Part shown: one piece after another, positions 27,943 through 36,202 of the stretch | Layout of the letters: every line of letters begins with the position of its first letter | Position numbering within the stretch: the stretch's first letter is position 1 | Assembly: GCA_003169975.1 (NCBI GenBank) | Contig: PNAA01000025.1 | Coordinates: 75,700 to 139,699, forward strand | Length of the DNA: 64,000 nucleotides | Reading direction: 5' to 3' | Source: Spartobacteria bacterium | GTDB taxonomy: Bacteria > Verrucomicrobiota > Verrucomicrobiia > Chthoniobacterales > UBA10450 | The notes under the pieces: model-generated | Told to the model about the DNA's origin: nothing | The model's database searches: none | The model's input: only the letters and a program-made list of their open reading frames with translations | Program-made: the position numbers and the translations under genes

Positions 27943-30390
27943 TCAACCTCGGCCGAGGGCGATCATCGGGTCGGCGCGAGTGGCGCGATGAGCCGGGATG
28001 TAACTGGCGAGAAACGCGACCAGGGTAAGGGTGAGGGTGACGACGAGGAAGGTCGCAAGGTCGAGCGCGCTCGTGCCATAGAGCGCGGAGCGCAGGACCG
28101 AAGTGCTGAGCAAAGCGACGATCAAGCCGAGCAGAGTGCCGGCCGCAATCAAAGCGCCGGCCTGGAAAATCACCAGTCGCAGGACGTCGGAGCGCTGCGC
28201 ACCGAGCGCCATCCGGACGCCGATCTCATGCGTCCGCTGGACGACGAGGAACGACATCACGCCGTAGATGCCGACGGCCGCGAGCACGAGCGCGACGCCC
28301 GCGAAAACCGCGAGGAGCACGACCGAAAGCTTGCGCGGCGCGATCGAGTCCGCGACGACCTGCTCGAGCGTGCGCACATGAGCGATCGGCTGCGCGGGAT
28401 CGATTGCCTGCACTTCGCGCCGGATCGCGCTCGTGAAGCTGCTCGGATCCTGCGAGCTGCGCACGGCGAGGATGACGGAGGAATAAGGCACCTGCGCGAC
28501 CGGGACGTAGAACTCGGGCTTCGCTGGTTGATCGAGCCCCCGATGGCGCAGGTCGCCGACGATTCCGACGATCGTCGAAATGGCCGGGGTGGTAAAAGGA
28601 ACCCGGATGCGTTTGCCCAGCGCGCTTTCGTTAGGCCAATAGCGCTCGGCGAGCGCACGGTTGATGATGACAACCGGCGGAGCGTCCAGTTTGTCGGCCG
28701 CGGTGAAGAAGCGCCCCTGCACGAGCGGAATCTCCAAGGTCCGGAAATAATTGGGCGAGACGATGCGATCTTCCTCATCCGGTCCGGGATGCGCGTCGTC
28801 GCTCATTCTTCCTTCGATCCCGAACGAGCAGTCGCTGTTAATGCCGCTCATCGGCAAGATGGTCGCTAGGCCGATCTGGCTTACCCCGGGCAGACTGGCG
28901 ACGCGGCGCTCGAGCTCGGCGAAGAAGGCGGCTTGTGTTTTGTTGTCCGGGTAACGCTGCGCGGGCAGGGAAATCTCCGCGGTCAGGACGTTTTTCGCAT
29001 TGAAGCCTGGGTTGACATTTTCCAGCCTAACGAAACTCTTGAGGAGCAATCCCGCGCCCGTCAGGAGAACGAGAGCGAGGGCAACTTCCGCGACGACCAG
29101 AACGTTGCGCAGCCGGTTATGCCGGCGGCTCGAAGTCGATCCGCGGCCGCCTTCCTTGAGCGCTTCGGTCAGGTCCGGCTTGCCGCTGGCGAGCGCGGGG
29201 ACGAGGCCAAAAATCAGGCCTGTGCCGATTGCAATCGCGAGAGTAACGAGCAGGACGGTGCCATCGATTCGGACTTCGCTCAGGCGCGGGATGGTCTGGG
29301 TGCCGAGCGTCTTTACAAGATCGATCGCCCAGATGGCGAACAGGACGCCCACTGCTCCGCCGAAAATCGCCAGGACGACACTTTCCGTCAGGCCCTGGCG
29401 GAGCAGGCGCGCGCGGCTCGCGCCGACGGCGACGCGGATGGCCATTTCGCGCTCGCGCGCGGAAGCCCGCGCGAGCAGCATGGTAGCGAGGTTGGCGCAG
29501 GCAATGAGGAGGACGAGCGCGACCGCACCGAGCAGGATGAGGAGCAGCGGCTTCATTCCGCCGATGACCTGCTCCTTGAGCGGATAAAGCATCGCGCCAA
29601 AGCTTTCGGTCTGCGGATAATTATCTTTGAACCGCGGCCGCATCGCCCGCACGACGGTTTCGATTTCAGCCTGGGCCTGCTGCGCGGAAACGCCGGGCGC
29701 AAGCCGGCCGATCACGCCGTAGCTGCGCGAGCCGCGTTGTTTCATTTCCGCATCGGTGAAGCCCAGCGGCTGCCAGATGTCGGCCTGCTCGCCGAACTGC
29801 GCGCCCGTGATGTTGAAGAGCGGGAGGGGGAATTCAAAGCTCGCGGGCATGATGCCGACGACGGTGAAAGCGCGACCGTCGGCCAGCACCCTGCTCCCGA
29901 GGACGCGCGGATCGCGATCGAATTTCCGCCGCCAGAGCCGCTCACTGATCATGACAACGTCGTTGCGGCCGACCGCGCATTCCTCCGCGCGAAAAATGCG
30001 ACCGCGGATCGGTTGCACGCCTAACAATGGAAACAGATCGGCCGAAACCGTCGCGCCGAAAATGCGTTCCGCGACATCGCCCTCGGAAAGATTGTAGGTG
30101 GCGGTGGTGAAGGCGGCGAGCTTCTCGAAGCTTTTGAGTTGGGCCTTGTAGTCGAGAAATTCCGGCGGCGAGACCGGGATGGCGTCGAGGTGCTGGGCCT
30201 TGAAATGCTCGAAGAGGAGAACGAGGCGGGCCGGATCCTCATAAGGCAGCGGCTTGATGAGGAGCGCATTGACCAGGGTGAAGACCGCGGTCGTCGCGCC
30301 GATCCCGAGCGCGAGGGTGAGAATGCCGACGAGCGCGAAGAGCGGATTTTTAATCAGCTGCCGGAGCGCGAAGCGAATTTCTGAGATCAT
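27943..30390 (-). CDS. MacB/FtsX-type permease 9 (paired with ATPases)
   Basis: 815 residues, starting MISEIRFALRQLIKNPLF, the promoter-proximal member of the array. It has duplicated periplasmic and FtsX domains with LLIACANLATMLLARASAREREMAIRVAVGASRA and VQRTHEIGVRMALGAQRSDVL. It ends in HRATRADPMIALGRG, which departs from the ALR(A/S)E ending of its paralogues. It is the only permease flanked by ATPase genes on both sides. The ATG overlaps the stop of a small upstream reading frame in an ATGA arrangement, a translational-coupling pattern. Confidence 0.93.
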   Translation of the reverse strand: MISEIRFALRQLIKNPLFALVGILTLALGIGATTAVFTLVNALLIKPLPYEDPARLVLLFEHFKAQHLDAIPVSPPEFLDYKAQLKSFEKLAAFTTATYNLSEGDVAERIFGATVSADLFPLLGVQPIRGRIFRAEECAVGRNDVVMISERLWRRKFDRDPRVLGSRVLADGRAFTVVGIMPASFEFPLPLFNITGAQFGEQADIWQPLGFTDAEMKQRGSRSYGVIGRLAPGVSAQQAQAEIETVVRAMRPRFKDNYPQTESFGAMLYPLKEQVIGGMKPLLLILLGAVALVLLIACANLATMLLARASAREREMAIRVAVGASRARLLRQGLTESVVLAIFGGAVGVLFAIWAIDLVKTLGTQTIPRLSEVRIDGTVLLVTLAIAIGTGLIFGLVPALASGKPDLTEALKEGGRGSTSSRRHNRLRNVLVVAEVALALVLLTGAGLLLKSFVRLENVNPGFNAKNVLTAEISLPAQRYPDNKTQAAFFAELERRVASLPGVSQIGLATILPMSGINSDCSFGIEGRMSDDAHPGPDEEDRIVSPNYFRTLEIPLVQGRFFTAADKLDAPPVVIINRALAERYWPNESALGKRIRVPFTTPAISTIVGIVGDLRHRGLDQPAKPEFYVPVAQVPYSSVILAVRSSQDPSSFTSAIRREVQAIDPAQPIAHVRTLEQVVADSIAPRKLSVVLLAVFAGVALVLAAVGIYGVMSFLVVQRTHEIGVRMALGAQRSDVLRLVIFQAGALIAAGTLLGLIVALLSTSVLRSALYGTSALDLATFLVVTLTLTLVAFLASYIPAHRATRADPMIALGRG

Positions 30391-30596
30391 GGCGCGCTTT
30401 TTACGGTTGTCATCCCGAACGCACTCGAGGGATCACGGGGTGGAACCTTCAGGGTTAATTCCACGGGATCCTTCGACCCCGAATCCTTGCGGGGCTCAGG
30501 ATGACGGAGATGCGCGACGGCGACGTTGATGGCGAGGAGGACGAGGATGAGGAGCGCCTTCAGTGATCCGTCGCTAAGACCAGCTGCGCGCATCAT
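30387..30596 (-). CDS. Possible 69-residue single-span membrane peptide
   Basis: Reading from the ATG at 30596, the first half has a hydrophobic segment (KALLILVLLAINVAVA) that could span the membrane. The second half is translated from a palindromic repeat (30409-30505). The start is 11 bp after the first ATPase gene and the TGA overlaps the ATG of permease 9 (ATGA). The tight packing suggests it is translated, if only to carry ribosomes into the permease gene. The sequence itself is not a recognised family, and the repeat may have replaced the original C-terminus. Confidence 0.4.
   Translation of the reverse strand: MMRAAGLSDGSLKALLILVLLAINVAVAHLRHPEPRKDSGSKDPVELTLKVPPRDPSSAFGMTTVKSAP
30409..30505. 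repeat. GTCATCCCGA-type palindromic repeat
   Basis: An imperfect inverted repeat. It begins GTCATCCCGAAC at 30409 and ends GGCTCAGGATGAC at 30505, with internal GATCACGGGGTGGAA / TTCCACGGGATCC complementarity. This belongs to the widespread bacterial class of TCATCC...GGATGA dispersed palindromes. Here it lies inside an operon and is read through as part of a small reading frame. Confidence 0.7.
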
Positions 30597-30607
30597 TTCG
30601 CTCCCCG

Positions 30608-31306
30608 TCAGGCGGCGATTTTGTCCTCGACAACCCGGCCGTCGAACAGGTGGATGGTGCGGTCGGCGTGCTGCGCGAAGCGTGCGTCGTGGGTGACCAT
30701 GCAAATGGTCGCCCCGCCGGCGTGCAGTTCCTTCAACAGGTCCATGACCGCTTCGCCGTTGCGCGAATCGAGGTTGCCGGTCGGTTCGTCGGCGAGGAGA
30801 ATGGCCGGTTTCCCGGCGAGGGCGCGCGCCACCGCGACGCGCTGCTGCTGGCCGCCGGAGAGCTGGCTCGGCAAGTGTTTCGAACGATGGCCCATGCCGA
30901 CCCGCTCGAGCGCTTCGTTGACGAAGGCCTTGCGTTCGCCTGCCGGCATGCCGCGGTAGGTCAACGGCAGTTCGACGTTTTCAAAAACAGTCAGGTCGCC
31001 GATGAGATTGAAGCTCTGGAAGATGAAACCGATCTCGCGGTTGCGAATCCGCGCGCGCTCCGGGAAAGAAAGGTTCGCGACCTCGCCGTTCTTGAGCGTG
31101 TAGCTGCCGCCCGATGGCGTGTCGAGCAACCCGAGGATCGAGAGGAGCGTCGATTTTCCGCACCCCGACGGGCCGGCGATGGAGACGTATTCGCCGGTGC
31201 GAATGTCAAGGTGAATGCCGGACAAGGCGTGAGTCTCGACTTCGTCGGTGAGGAAGACTTTGGTGACACTGTCGAGGTGAATCAGGGTGTGGTTTCCGTT
31301 GTTCAT
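30608..31306 (-). CDS. ABC transporter ATP-binding protein (LolD/MacB type), first copy
   Basis: 232 residues with all canonical motifs: Walker A GPSGCGKST at about 45-53, Q-loop FIFQSFNLIGD, signature LSGGQQQRVAVARAL, Walker B ILLADEPTG, D-loop NLDS and switch His in VTHD. It matches the ATPases that drive MacB/LolCDE-type mechanotransmission permeases. It lies between the adaptor gene (39 bp upstream) and permease 9, the classical adaptor-ATPase-permease order of MacAB-like exporters. The N-terminus starts at the ATG at 31306. Confidence 0.95.
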   Translation of the reverse strand: MNNGNHTLIHLDSVTKVFLTDEVETHALSGIHLDIRTGEYVSIAGPSGCGKSTLLSILGLLDTPSGGSYTLKNGEVANLSFPERARIRNREIGFIFQSFNLIGDLTVFENVELPLTYRGMPAGERKAFVNEALERVGMGHRSKHLPSQLSGGQQQRVAVARALAGKPAILLADEPTGNLDSRNGEAVMDLLKELHAGGATICMVTHDARFAQHADRTIHLFDGRVVEDKIAA

Positions 31307-31345
31307 GTTGTGGTTTGGTTGGGTAAGGTAATGAGAAACTCAGAG

Positions 31346-32671
31346 CTAGTTGAGGCGAATCCGGTCGTGCGAATCGTAGGCGCTGGTGTCGGATAGGATG
31401 ACTTGGTCGCCCGCGTTCAGGCCGCTCAGGATTTCGATGGTGTTGACCGAGCTGCGGCCGAAATGGACCGGGGTGCGAATGGCTTCGCCGCTCGACGTCA
31501 ATTTGAAGACGCCGACCGTTGCTCCGTCCTGGGCAAACGCGGGCCGGCCGACGTAGAGCACGTTGTCGAGGCGCTCGAGTTCGATCGTTCCGTCCACGCT
31601 CAAATCGGGGCGCGCGCCTTTCGGGAGGGGGCCATCGAGCGCCACGTCGACGGTGACAGTCCCTTGTTCAACCGCGGGGTCGACCCGGATGACATGGCCG
31701 GGAATGATCCCGTTGCGCGTGTCGATCGAAGCCGGCTGGTTGATCTGAATATCCTTCGCCTGCGTCTCGGCGATTTTGATCTGTGCCTTTAGTTTCGTCG
31801 GGTCGGCGACGCGGGCGATGTTCGTTCCCGGGATGACGCGCTGGCCGACTTCCACCGGCAGTTGTTGCAGCACGCCGGTCATGCCGGCGCGCACGTGCAG
31901 GGCCTCGACTTCCCGCACGCGCATTTCCGCCGAGGCTTTGAATTGTTCGACCGCGGCCTGCTTGGCGGCGAGTTGCGGCTCAATCGAGTCCTGGGCAAAA
32001 GCGAGACGCTTATCCTCGATCGCATCACGATTGGCCAGTTCATCTCTTTTGATGATCGAGGTCTTGTAGGCGAGATCGGCGATGAGCCCGCTCTTCTTTA
32101 AATTTTCGTTCGTCTCGGCTTCCATTTTGGCCTGCTGATATTCCGAGTGAACCTGGGCGGTGGTCGATTCCTGATTGAGCAGCTCGCGCTGGAGCGTGGC
32201 CCGGAGCGTCGTCAATTCCGCGTCCGCGCCTTTCTCCTGGAGCTCGGCATCGCGCGCCGCCTGCTGGAGGTCCGGACTGGAGAGTTCCACGATTAACGTG
32301 TCGGGCTCGACATGCGCGCCCGGCCTAACGACGATCTTTTCGACCCGGCCATCTTTCGCCGCGGCGATCCAGCGAATGTCTTCCGGCACGAGTGTGCCGA
32401 GGCCGCGCACCTGGCGGAGCATCGGCCCGCGCTTCACCGTGTCGATCCAGACCGAAGCGCGATCGACGCTCATCGCGGCGGGTTTTAGCCGCGAGATGAC
32501 CACCGTGATGACGATAAGGCCGAGCACCGAAGCGGCGGCGATGATTAGCCGCCGCTTCTTCTTCCGGCGGGCAACATCGGGGCGCGGGACATCCATGGAC
32601 GAAGTGACCGGTGTGAAGCCCGGAGTTTGCGCGGGCTGAGCGCCGGCAATCACTTCGAAGCTTCTTTGCAT
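31346..32671 (-). CDS. HlyD/MacA-type periplasmic adaptor (membrane fusion protein)
   Basis: 441 residues. A basic cytoplasmic tail (RRKKKRR) precedes a single membrane anchor at about residues 43-61. A split lipoyl/beta-barrel region follows (GRVEKIVVRPGAHVEPDTLIVEL and later GVLQQLPVEVGQRVIPGTNIARV), around a long alpha-helical hairpin rich in Glu, Gln and Ala. The C-terminal membrane-proximal domain ends SAYDSHDRIRLN. Such adaptors link an inner-membrane ABC permease to an outer-membrane channel. No TolC-like gene is in the window. The gene is the second of the sigma-54-dependent run, 18 bp after the small membrane protein. Confidence 0.93.
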   Translation of the reverse strand: MQRSFEVIAGAQPAQTPGFTPVTSSMDVPRPDVARRKKKRRLIIAAASVLGLIVITVVISRLKPAAMSVDRASVWIDTVKRGPMLRQVRGLGTLVPEDIRWIAAAKDGRVEKIVVRPGAHVEPDTLIVELSSPDLQQAARDAELQEKGADAELTTLRATLQRELLNQESTTAQVHSEYQQAKMEAETNENLKKSGLIADLAYKTSIIKRDELANRDAIEDKRLAFAQDSIEPQLAAKQAAVEQFKASAEMRVREVEALHVRAGMTGVLQQLPVEVGQRVIPGTNIARVADPTKLKAQIKIAETQAKDIQINQPASIDTRNGIIPGHVIRVDPAVEQGTVTVDVALDGPLPKGARPDLSVDGTIELERLDNVLYVGRPAFAQDGATVGVFKLTSSGEAIRTPVHFGRSSVNTIEILSGLNAGDQVILSDTSAYDSHDRIRLN

Positions 32672-32689
32672 GATGACCTATCCGCGCGC

Positions 32690-33007
32690 CTAAAGCACGC
32701 CGGCGTGGTGGATGAGGGTCGCGACCGCCTGGACGCTGTTCACGATCGGCAGGACCGCGGTCAGGATCAGCGCGGCGAAGACGCCGGCTTCCACCGCGAA
32801 ACTGCGCGGTGCTTCGTCGGCGAAATAGCGGTTGCTGATTTCCAAGAAGGAAGGGCCGTGGAATTTCACCGGTGTCCCGCAGCCGCCGAGCAACGTCGAG
32901 CTCTGATAGCTTTGGTCGGTTTGCGGAAAACTCCGGCCGTGGCGCGAAGCGCGCGGGTCGGATGCATGCCGCTGGTTGAGATCTTGGATTTGAGGTGTGG
33001 TTTTCAT
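32690..33007 (-). CDS. Small membrane protein at the head of the transport operon
   Basis: 105 residues, not a family I recognise. The N-terminal 55 residues are polar. From about 70 there is a hydrophobic stretch (EAGVFAALILTAVLPIVNSVQAV) compatible with one membrane span. Two Cys-Gly/His residues (GGCGTP and IHHAG) are notable. It is the first gene after the -24/-12 promoter, which lies about 80 bp upstream, and is followed 18 bp later by the adaptor gene. Its position suggests a small accessory or sensing subunit, but function is unknown. Confidence 0.65.
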   Translation of the reverse strand: MKTTPQIQDLNQRHASDPRASRHGRSFPQTDQSYQSSTLLGGCGTPVKFHGPSFLEISNRYFADEAPRSFAVEAGVFAALILTAVLPIVNSVQAVATLIHHAGVL

Positions 33008-33088
33008 ATTCTTTCTGCTGGTTACTGGTGAGATGCGTTCGATCTCGCGTTTGGATTCAGAATTATTTCGGGAGGCGCCGACTCCTAT

Positions 33089-33104
33089 TGCAATGCCCGT
33101 GCCA
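33089..33104 (-). promoter_or_regulatory. Sigma-54 (-24/-12) promoter for the transport operon
   Basis: The minus strand reads TGGCACGGGCATTGCA. This matches the sigma-54 consensus TGGCACG-N4-TTGCW at every defined position, with the essential GG and GC at the right spacing. Transcription would start near 33077 and run into the small membrane protein (ATG at 33007), leaving a leader of roughly 70 nt. An NtrC-type activator and its kinase are encoded immediately upstream. Confidence 0.88.
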
Positions 33105-33202
33105 GCCGAATTTTAATTTTGTAAGTAGTTGCACTACAATTCTTTGTGTGGACACTCGATTTTTCCACCGCGCCGCTTTTGCCTCAGCGATGGGATTACT
33201 TT

Positions 33203-33218
33203 GTCCCGATTGCGGGAC
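33203..33218. promoter_or_regulatory. Candidate activator-binding site (enhancer)
   Basis: GTCCCGATTGCGGGAC is a perfect 6-bp inverted repeat with a 4-bp spacer, centred about 105 bp upstream of the -24 element. That distance is typical of bacterial enhancer-binding protein sites. A second dyad, GTAGT-TGC-ACTAC at 33125-33137, lies much closer. The assignment to the adjacent NtrC-type regulator is inference from position and symmetry. Confidence 0.45.
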
Positions 33219-33297
33219 GCGCGGCAGCACGGCCTCCGGCAGTCAGGGACGACGCCCAACTTCCGCCCATGGGCCTCTCTTCAAATTCGTTATGGCC

Positions 33298-34644
33298 CTA
33301 ACGAGGCAGGCGCAGGAGCGCTTCGCAGCCGGAACGATCGCTGCGGTTGGCGAGCGTGAGCGTGCCCCCGTGCGCTTCGGCGATTTGCCGGCTGAGCGCG
33401 AGGCCGATACCCGAGCCACCCGGTTTGGTGGTGAAAAATGGGACGAACACATTCTCCGGATTCATGATGCCCGGGCCTTCGTCCCGCACGAAGACTTCCG
33501 CGTAGTCGGCCAGTTCGCGCCAGCCGGCCGTCACTTTCCCGCCGGTTTCGAGTGCGGCGTCGACTGCGTTGTGCAGGATATTGATGAGCAGCTGCTCAAT
33601 CTGCGCCGCATCGGCTGCGATCGCGATCGCCGGCCCTTCGGCGAGCCGCACCGCGAGCCGCGTCTCCAGGTCGATCACCCGCCTGACGAGTTCGCCAAGG
33701 TTGATCTCCTCTTTCTGCGGCGGAGGCAGGCGGGCGAGGCGGGCGTAGGCCTGCATGAAGCGGCTGAGCGATTCCGCGCGAGCCGCGATCACGTTCAAAC
33801 CGCTCCGCGCATCGTCGCGCCAATCGGCCGGCGGCGGATCGCGCCGGAGCAACGTCTCTAGGCTCCCGGCAATCGACTTGATCGGCGCGAGCGAGTTGTT
33901 CATCTCGTGCCCGAGGACTCGCACGAGACGCTGCCACGCTTTGCGCTCCTCTTCGCGCAGGGTTCGGCTCAGATCGGTCAGCACGAGCAACTCGTGGGGT
34001 AAACCGTGTTCCCGATAGCTGCTCCTCCGCACGCCCCAGCGGCCGGAAGCTCCCGGGAAATTCAAGGTCAGCGGCGCGTCTTCATCGGCGTCGAGGCAGA
34101 CGGCCAAACCGAGATCGCTTGCCCGGCGGCCGAGCAGCTTGTCGATCGGTTGGCGCAACAGGTTTTCGCCGGCGCGATTGACCAGGCGGAGCCGTCGTTC
34201 GGGATCGAAAGTAAAAACGGCCACGTCAATTTCCGCCATGATCGTGCGGAGCAGCGCCGTTGCCTCGAACGCCCCGAGGCGCTGCACGCGCAAGGTTTCG
34301 CCCAACTGATTGATCTCGAGCAGCACTTCGCCGAGCGCATCGTCGGCCCGCGCGCCGCGCGCCCGAATCGAGTAGTCGCCTTCGCGCAGCGCGGCGAGCA
34401 GGTTGCTCATGGTCTGCAGTGGACGAACGATGCGTTCCCGCGCGCTGGCGAGAAAACCCAATGCGCAGACGGCGATGATGAGGGTGAGCGTCCAATCGAC
34501 CTTGGCGCTGAAGTCGCCGAACCAGAGCAGCGCCAGCGCCACGATCATGGCGGGCGCGCACGCGCCTAACGTCAGCCAGGTCAGCCGGTTTTCGTGGGAA
34601 AGGCGCGGCCGCCCCCGCAATTTCTGATTTGCCTGGCTCGCCAT
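33298..34644 (-). CDS. NtrY-like sensor histidine kinase
   Basis: 448 residues. Two membrane segments at about 25-43 and 50-66 (WLTLGACAPAMIVALALLWFG; LTLIIAVCALGFL) are followed by a HAMP-like linker (RIVRPLQTMSNLLAALREGDYSIRARG). A PAS-like domain and the H-box VLGHEMNNSLAPIKSIAGSL come next. The ATPase domain carries N-box INILHNAVDAA, G1 DEGPGI and G2 GGSGIGLALSRQIAEAHGG. HEMNNSLAPI is the NtrY/NtrB-type phosphoacceptor motif. A good ribosome site (GGAGAG) precedes the ATG. With almost no periplasmic loop between the helices, it probably senses a membrane or cytoplasmic cue. The partner is the regulator 44 bp upstream. Confidence 0.94.
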   Translation of the reverse strand: MASQANQKLRGRPRLSHENRLTWLTLGACAPAMIVALALLWFGDFSAKVDWTLTLIIAVCALGFLASARERIVRPLQTMSNLLAALREGDYSIRARGARADDALGEVLLEINQLGETLRVQRLGAFEATALLRTIMAEIDVAVFTFDPERRLRLVNRAGENLLRQPIDKLLGRRASDLGLAVCLDADEDAPLTLNFPGASGRWGVRRSSYREHGLPHELLVLTDLSRTLREEERKAWQRLVRVLGHEMNNSLAPIKSIAGSLETLLRRDPPPADWRDDARSGLNVIAARAESLSRFMQAYARLARLPPPQKEEINLGELVRRVIDLETRLAVRLAEGPAIAIAADAAQIEQLLINILHNAVDAALETGGKVTAGWRELADYAEVFVRDEGPGIMNPENVFVPFFTTKPGGSGIGLALSRQIAEAHGGTLTLANRSDRSGCEALLRLPR

Positions 34645-34688
34645 GTTTTCTCTCCAATCGGCAATCCGAAATCAACAATCAGAAATTC

Positions 34689-36035
34689 CTAGAGTCCATA
34701 GTGCTGGAGACGCCGGTAGAAGGCGCTCCGGCTCAGGCCTAACGACTCGGCGGCTTTGCGCGCATTGCCCTCGTGCCGGGCGAGCGCCTTCTTGATCAGG
34801 AAAGCCTCCACTTCCTCCAGGCTCATTTCTTCCAGTCGCGGGGAGCCGTTCGTTGTGCTCGTTAGGCCAAGATCGTTCGGCTTGATCTGCGCGCCTTGCG
34901 CCATCAGGACGGCGCGCTCGATCACGTGATCCAGTTCGCGCACGTTCCCCGGATATTCGTGCCGGATGAGCGCTTCATGGGCGGCCGGCTCGAACCCGGT
35001 GAGTTTTTTCCGATAACGTTCGGCGTGCTGCCGCAGGAAATGCGCGGCGAGGGGGGCGATATCTTCCCGCCGCTCGCGCAACGGCGGCAGCGCCACCTCG
35101 ATCGTGTTCAGGCGAAAGAGCAAATCCTGCCGGAACCGTCCGGCCGCGACCTCCTCCTTCAGGTTGGAATTCGTCGCCGAAATGATCCGCACATTGGCGT
35201 GCAAAGTGCGCGACGAACCGACGCGCTCGAACTCGCCCGTCTCGATCACCCGCAACAATTTCGCCTGCTGACTCATCGGCAGGTTCGCGATCTCATCGAG
35301 AAAGAGGGTGCTTTCGTCGGCCAGTTCGAAGCGTCCCGCGCGATCCGACTTCGCGTCGGTGAACGCTCCCTTCACGTGGCCGAAGAGTTCGCTCTCAAAC
35401 ACCCCTTCGGACAAGCCGCCCATGTTCACCGTGATCATGATCTTGCTCGCCCTCCTGGAGAGCAAATGGAGCGCGCGCGCCACGAGCCCTTTGCCGGTCC
35501 CGTTCTCGCCCGTGATCAGGACATTGGCGTCCGAAGGCGCCACGCGGGTGATCAATTCGATCACGGGCCGCATCTGGGGCGAGTTGGAAATGATGTCCGG
35601 CATTTTCCCCCGGAGCAGTTCATTCTTCGCCTCGAGCTGCTGGCTTTTGCGGAGCGCGCTGCCGAGCGCGATCTGGGTGCGGACGATGGCGAGGAGGCGA
35701 TCGTTGTCCCACGGCTTGGGGACGAAATCGCGCGCCCCGAGTTTCATCGCTTCGACCGCGAGATCGATCGTAGCCCAGGCAGTCATGACCACGATGGGCA
35801 ACGTCTCATCGCTCGCCTGAATACGCGGGATGACCTCCAGCCCTTCCTGTCCCGAGGTCGTATCGCGGGTGTAATTCAGATCCATCATGAGGAGCGCGTA
35901 GTTGCGTTTCTCGAGCGAATTGAGCATCGCGCCTAACGATGTTACCGTGTCCGTTTGGTAACCTTCGCCCTTGAGCAGGATGCGCAGGGCCTCGAGCACA
36001 TCGGGCTGGTCGTCGGCGATAAGGATGCGGCTCAC
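34689..36035 (-). CDS. NtrC-family sigma-54-dependent response regulator
   Basis: 448 residues from a GTG start. A receiver domain (LIADDQPDVLEAL, phosphoacceptor Asp in LLMMDLNYTRD, conserved Lys in PKPW) is followed by a sigma-54 interaction AAA+ domain. That domain has Walker A GENGTGKG, the sigma-54 contact loop GAFTDA and Walker B LFLDEIANL. A Fis-type helix-turn-helix closes the protein (HEGNARKAAESLGLSRSAFYRRL). It is transcribed with the kinase. The perfect -24/-12 promoter downstream is the obvious target, making the transport operon inducible by phosphorylation of this protein. Confidence 0.96.
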   Translation of the reverse strand: MSRILIADDQPDVLEALRILLKGEGYQTDTVTSLGAMLNSLEKRNYALLMMDLNYTRDTTSGQEGLEVIPRIQASDETLPIVVMTAWATIDLAVEAMKLGARDFVPKPWDNDRLLAIVRTQIALGSALRKSQQLEAKNELLRGKMPDIISNSPQMRPVIELITRVAPSDANVLITGENGTGKGLVARALHLLSRRASKIMITVNMGGLSEGVFESELFGHVKGAFTDAKSDRAGRFELADESTLFLDEIANLPMSQQAKLLRVIETGEFERVGSSRTLHANVRIISATNSNLKEEVAAGRFRQDLLFRLNTIEVALPPLRERREDIAPLAAHFLRQHAERYRKKLTGFEPAAHEALIRHEYPGNVRELDHVIERAVLMAQGAQIKPNDLGLTSTTNGSPRLEEMSLEEVEAFLIKKALARHEGNARKAAESLGLSRSAFYRRLQHYGL

Positions 36036-36202
36036 AGCATAACGATGAACCGCATTTCGCGCGCGGCGTCAATTCCACGAGCGGAGCGGGCCGGGTCGTT
36101 AGGCGAAGGGAAGGGCCCGTCGAAGCGACCACAGGGAGCGCGATTTCGCGGCTGTGATTCGTCGCTGGCTCGGCGAAAAAGTCCCTGTCGGCCGCCAGCA
36201 TT

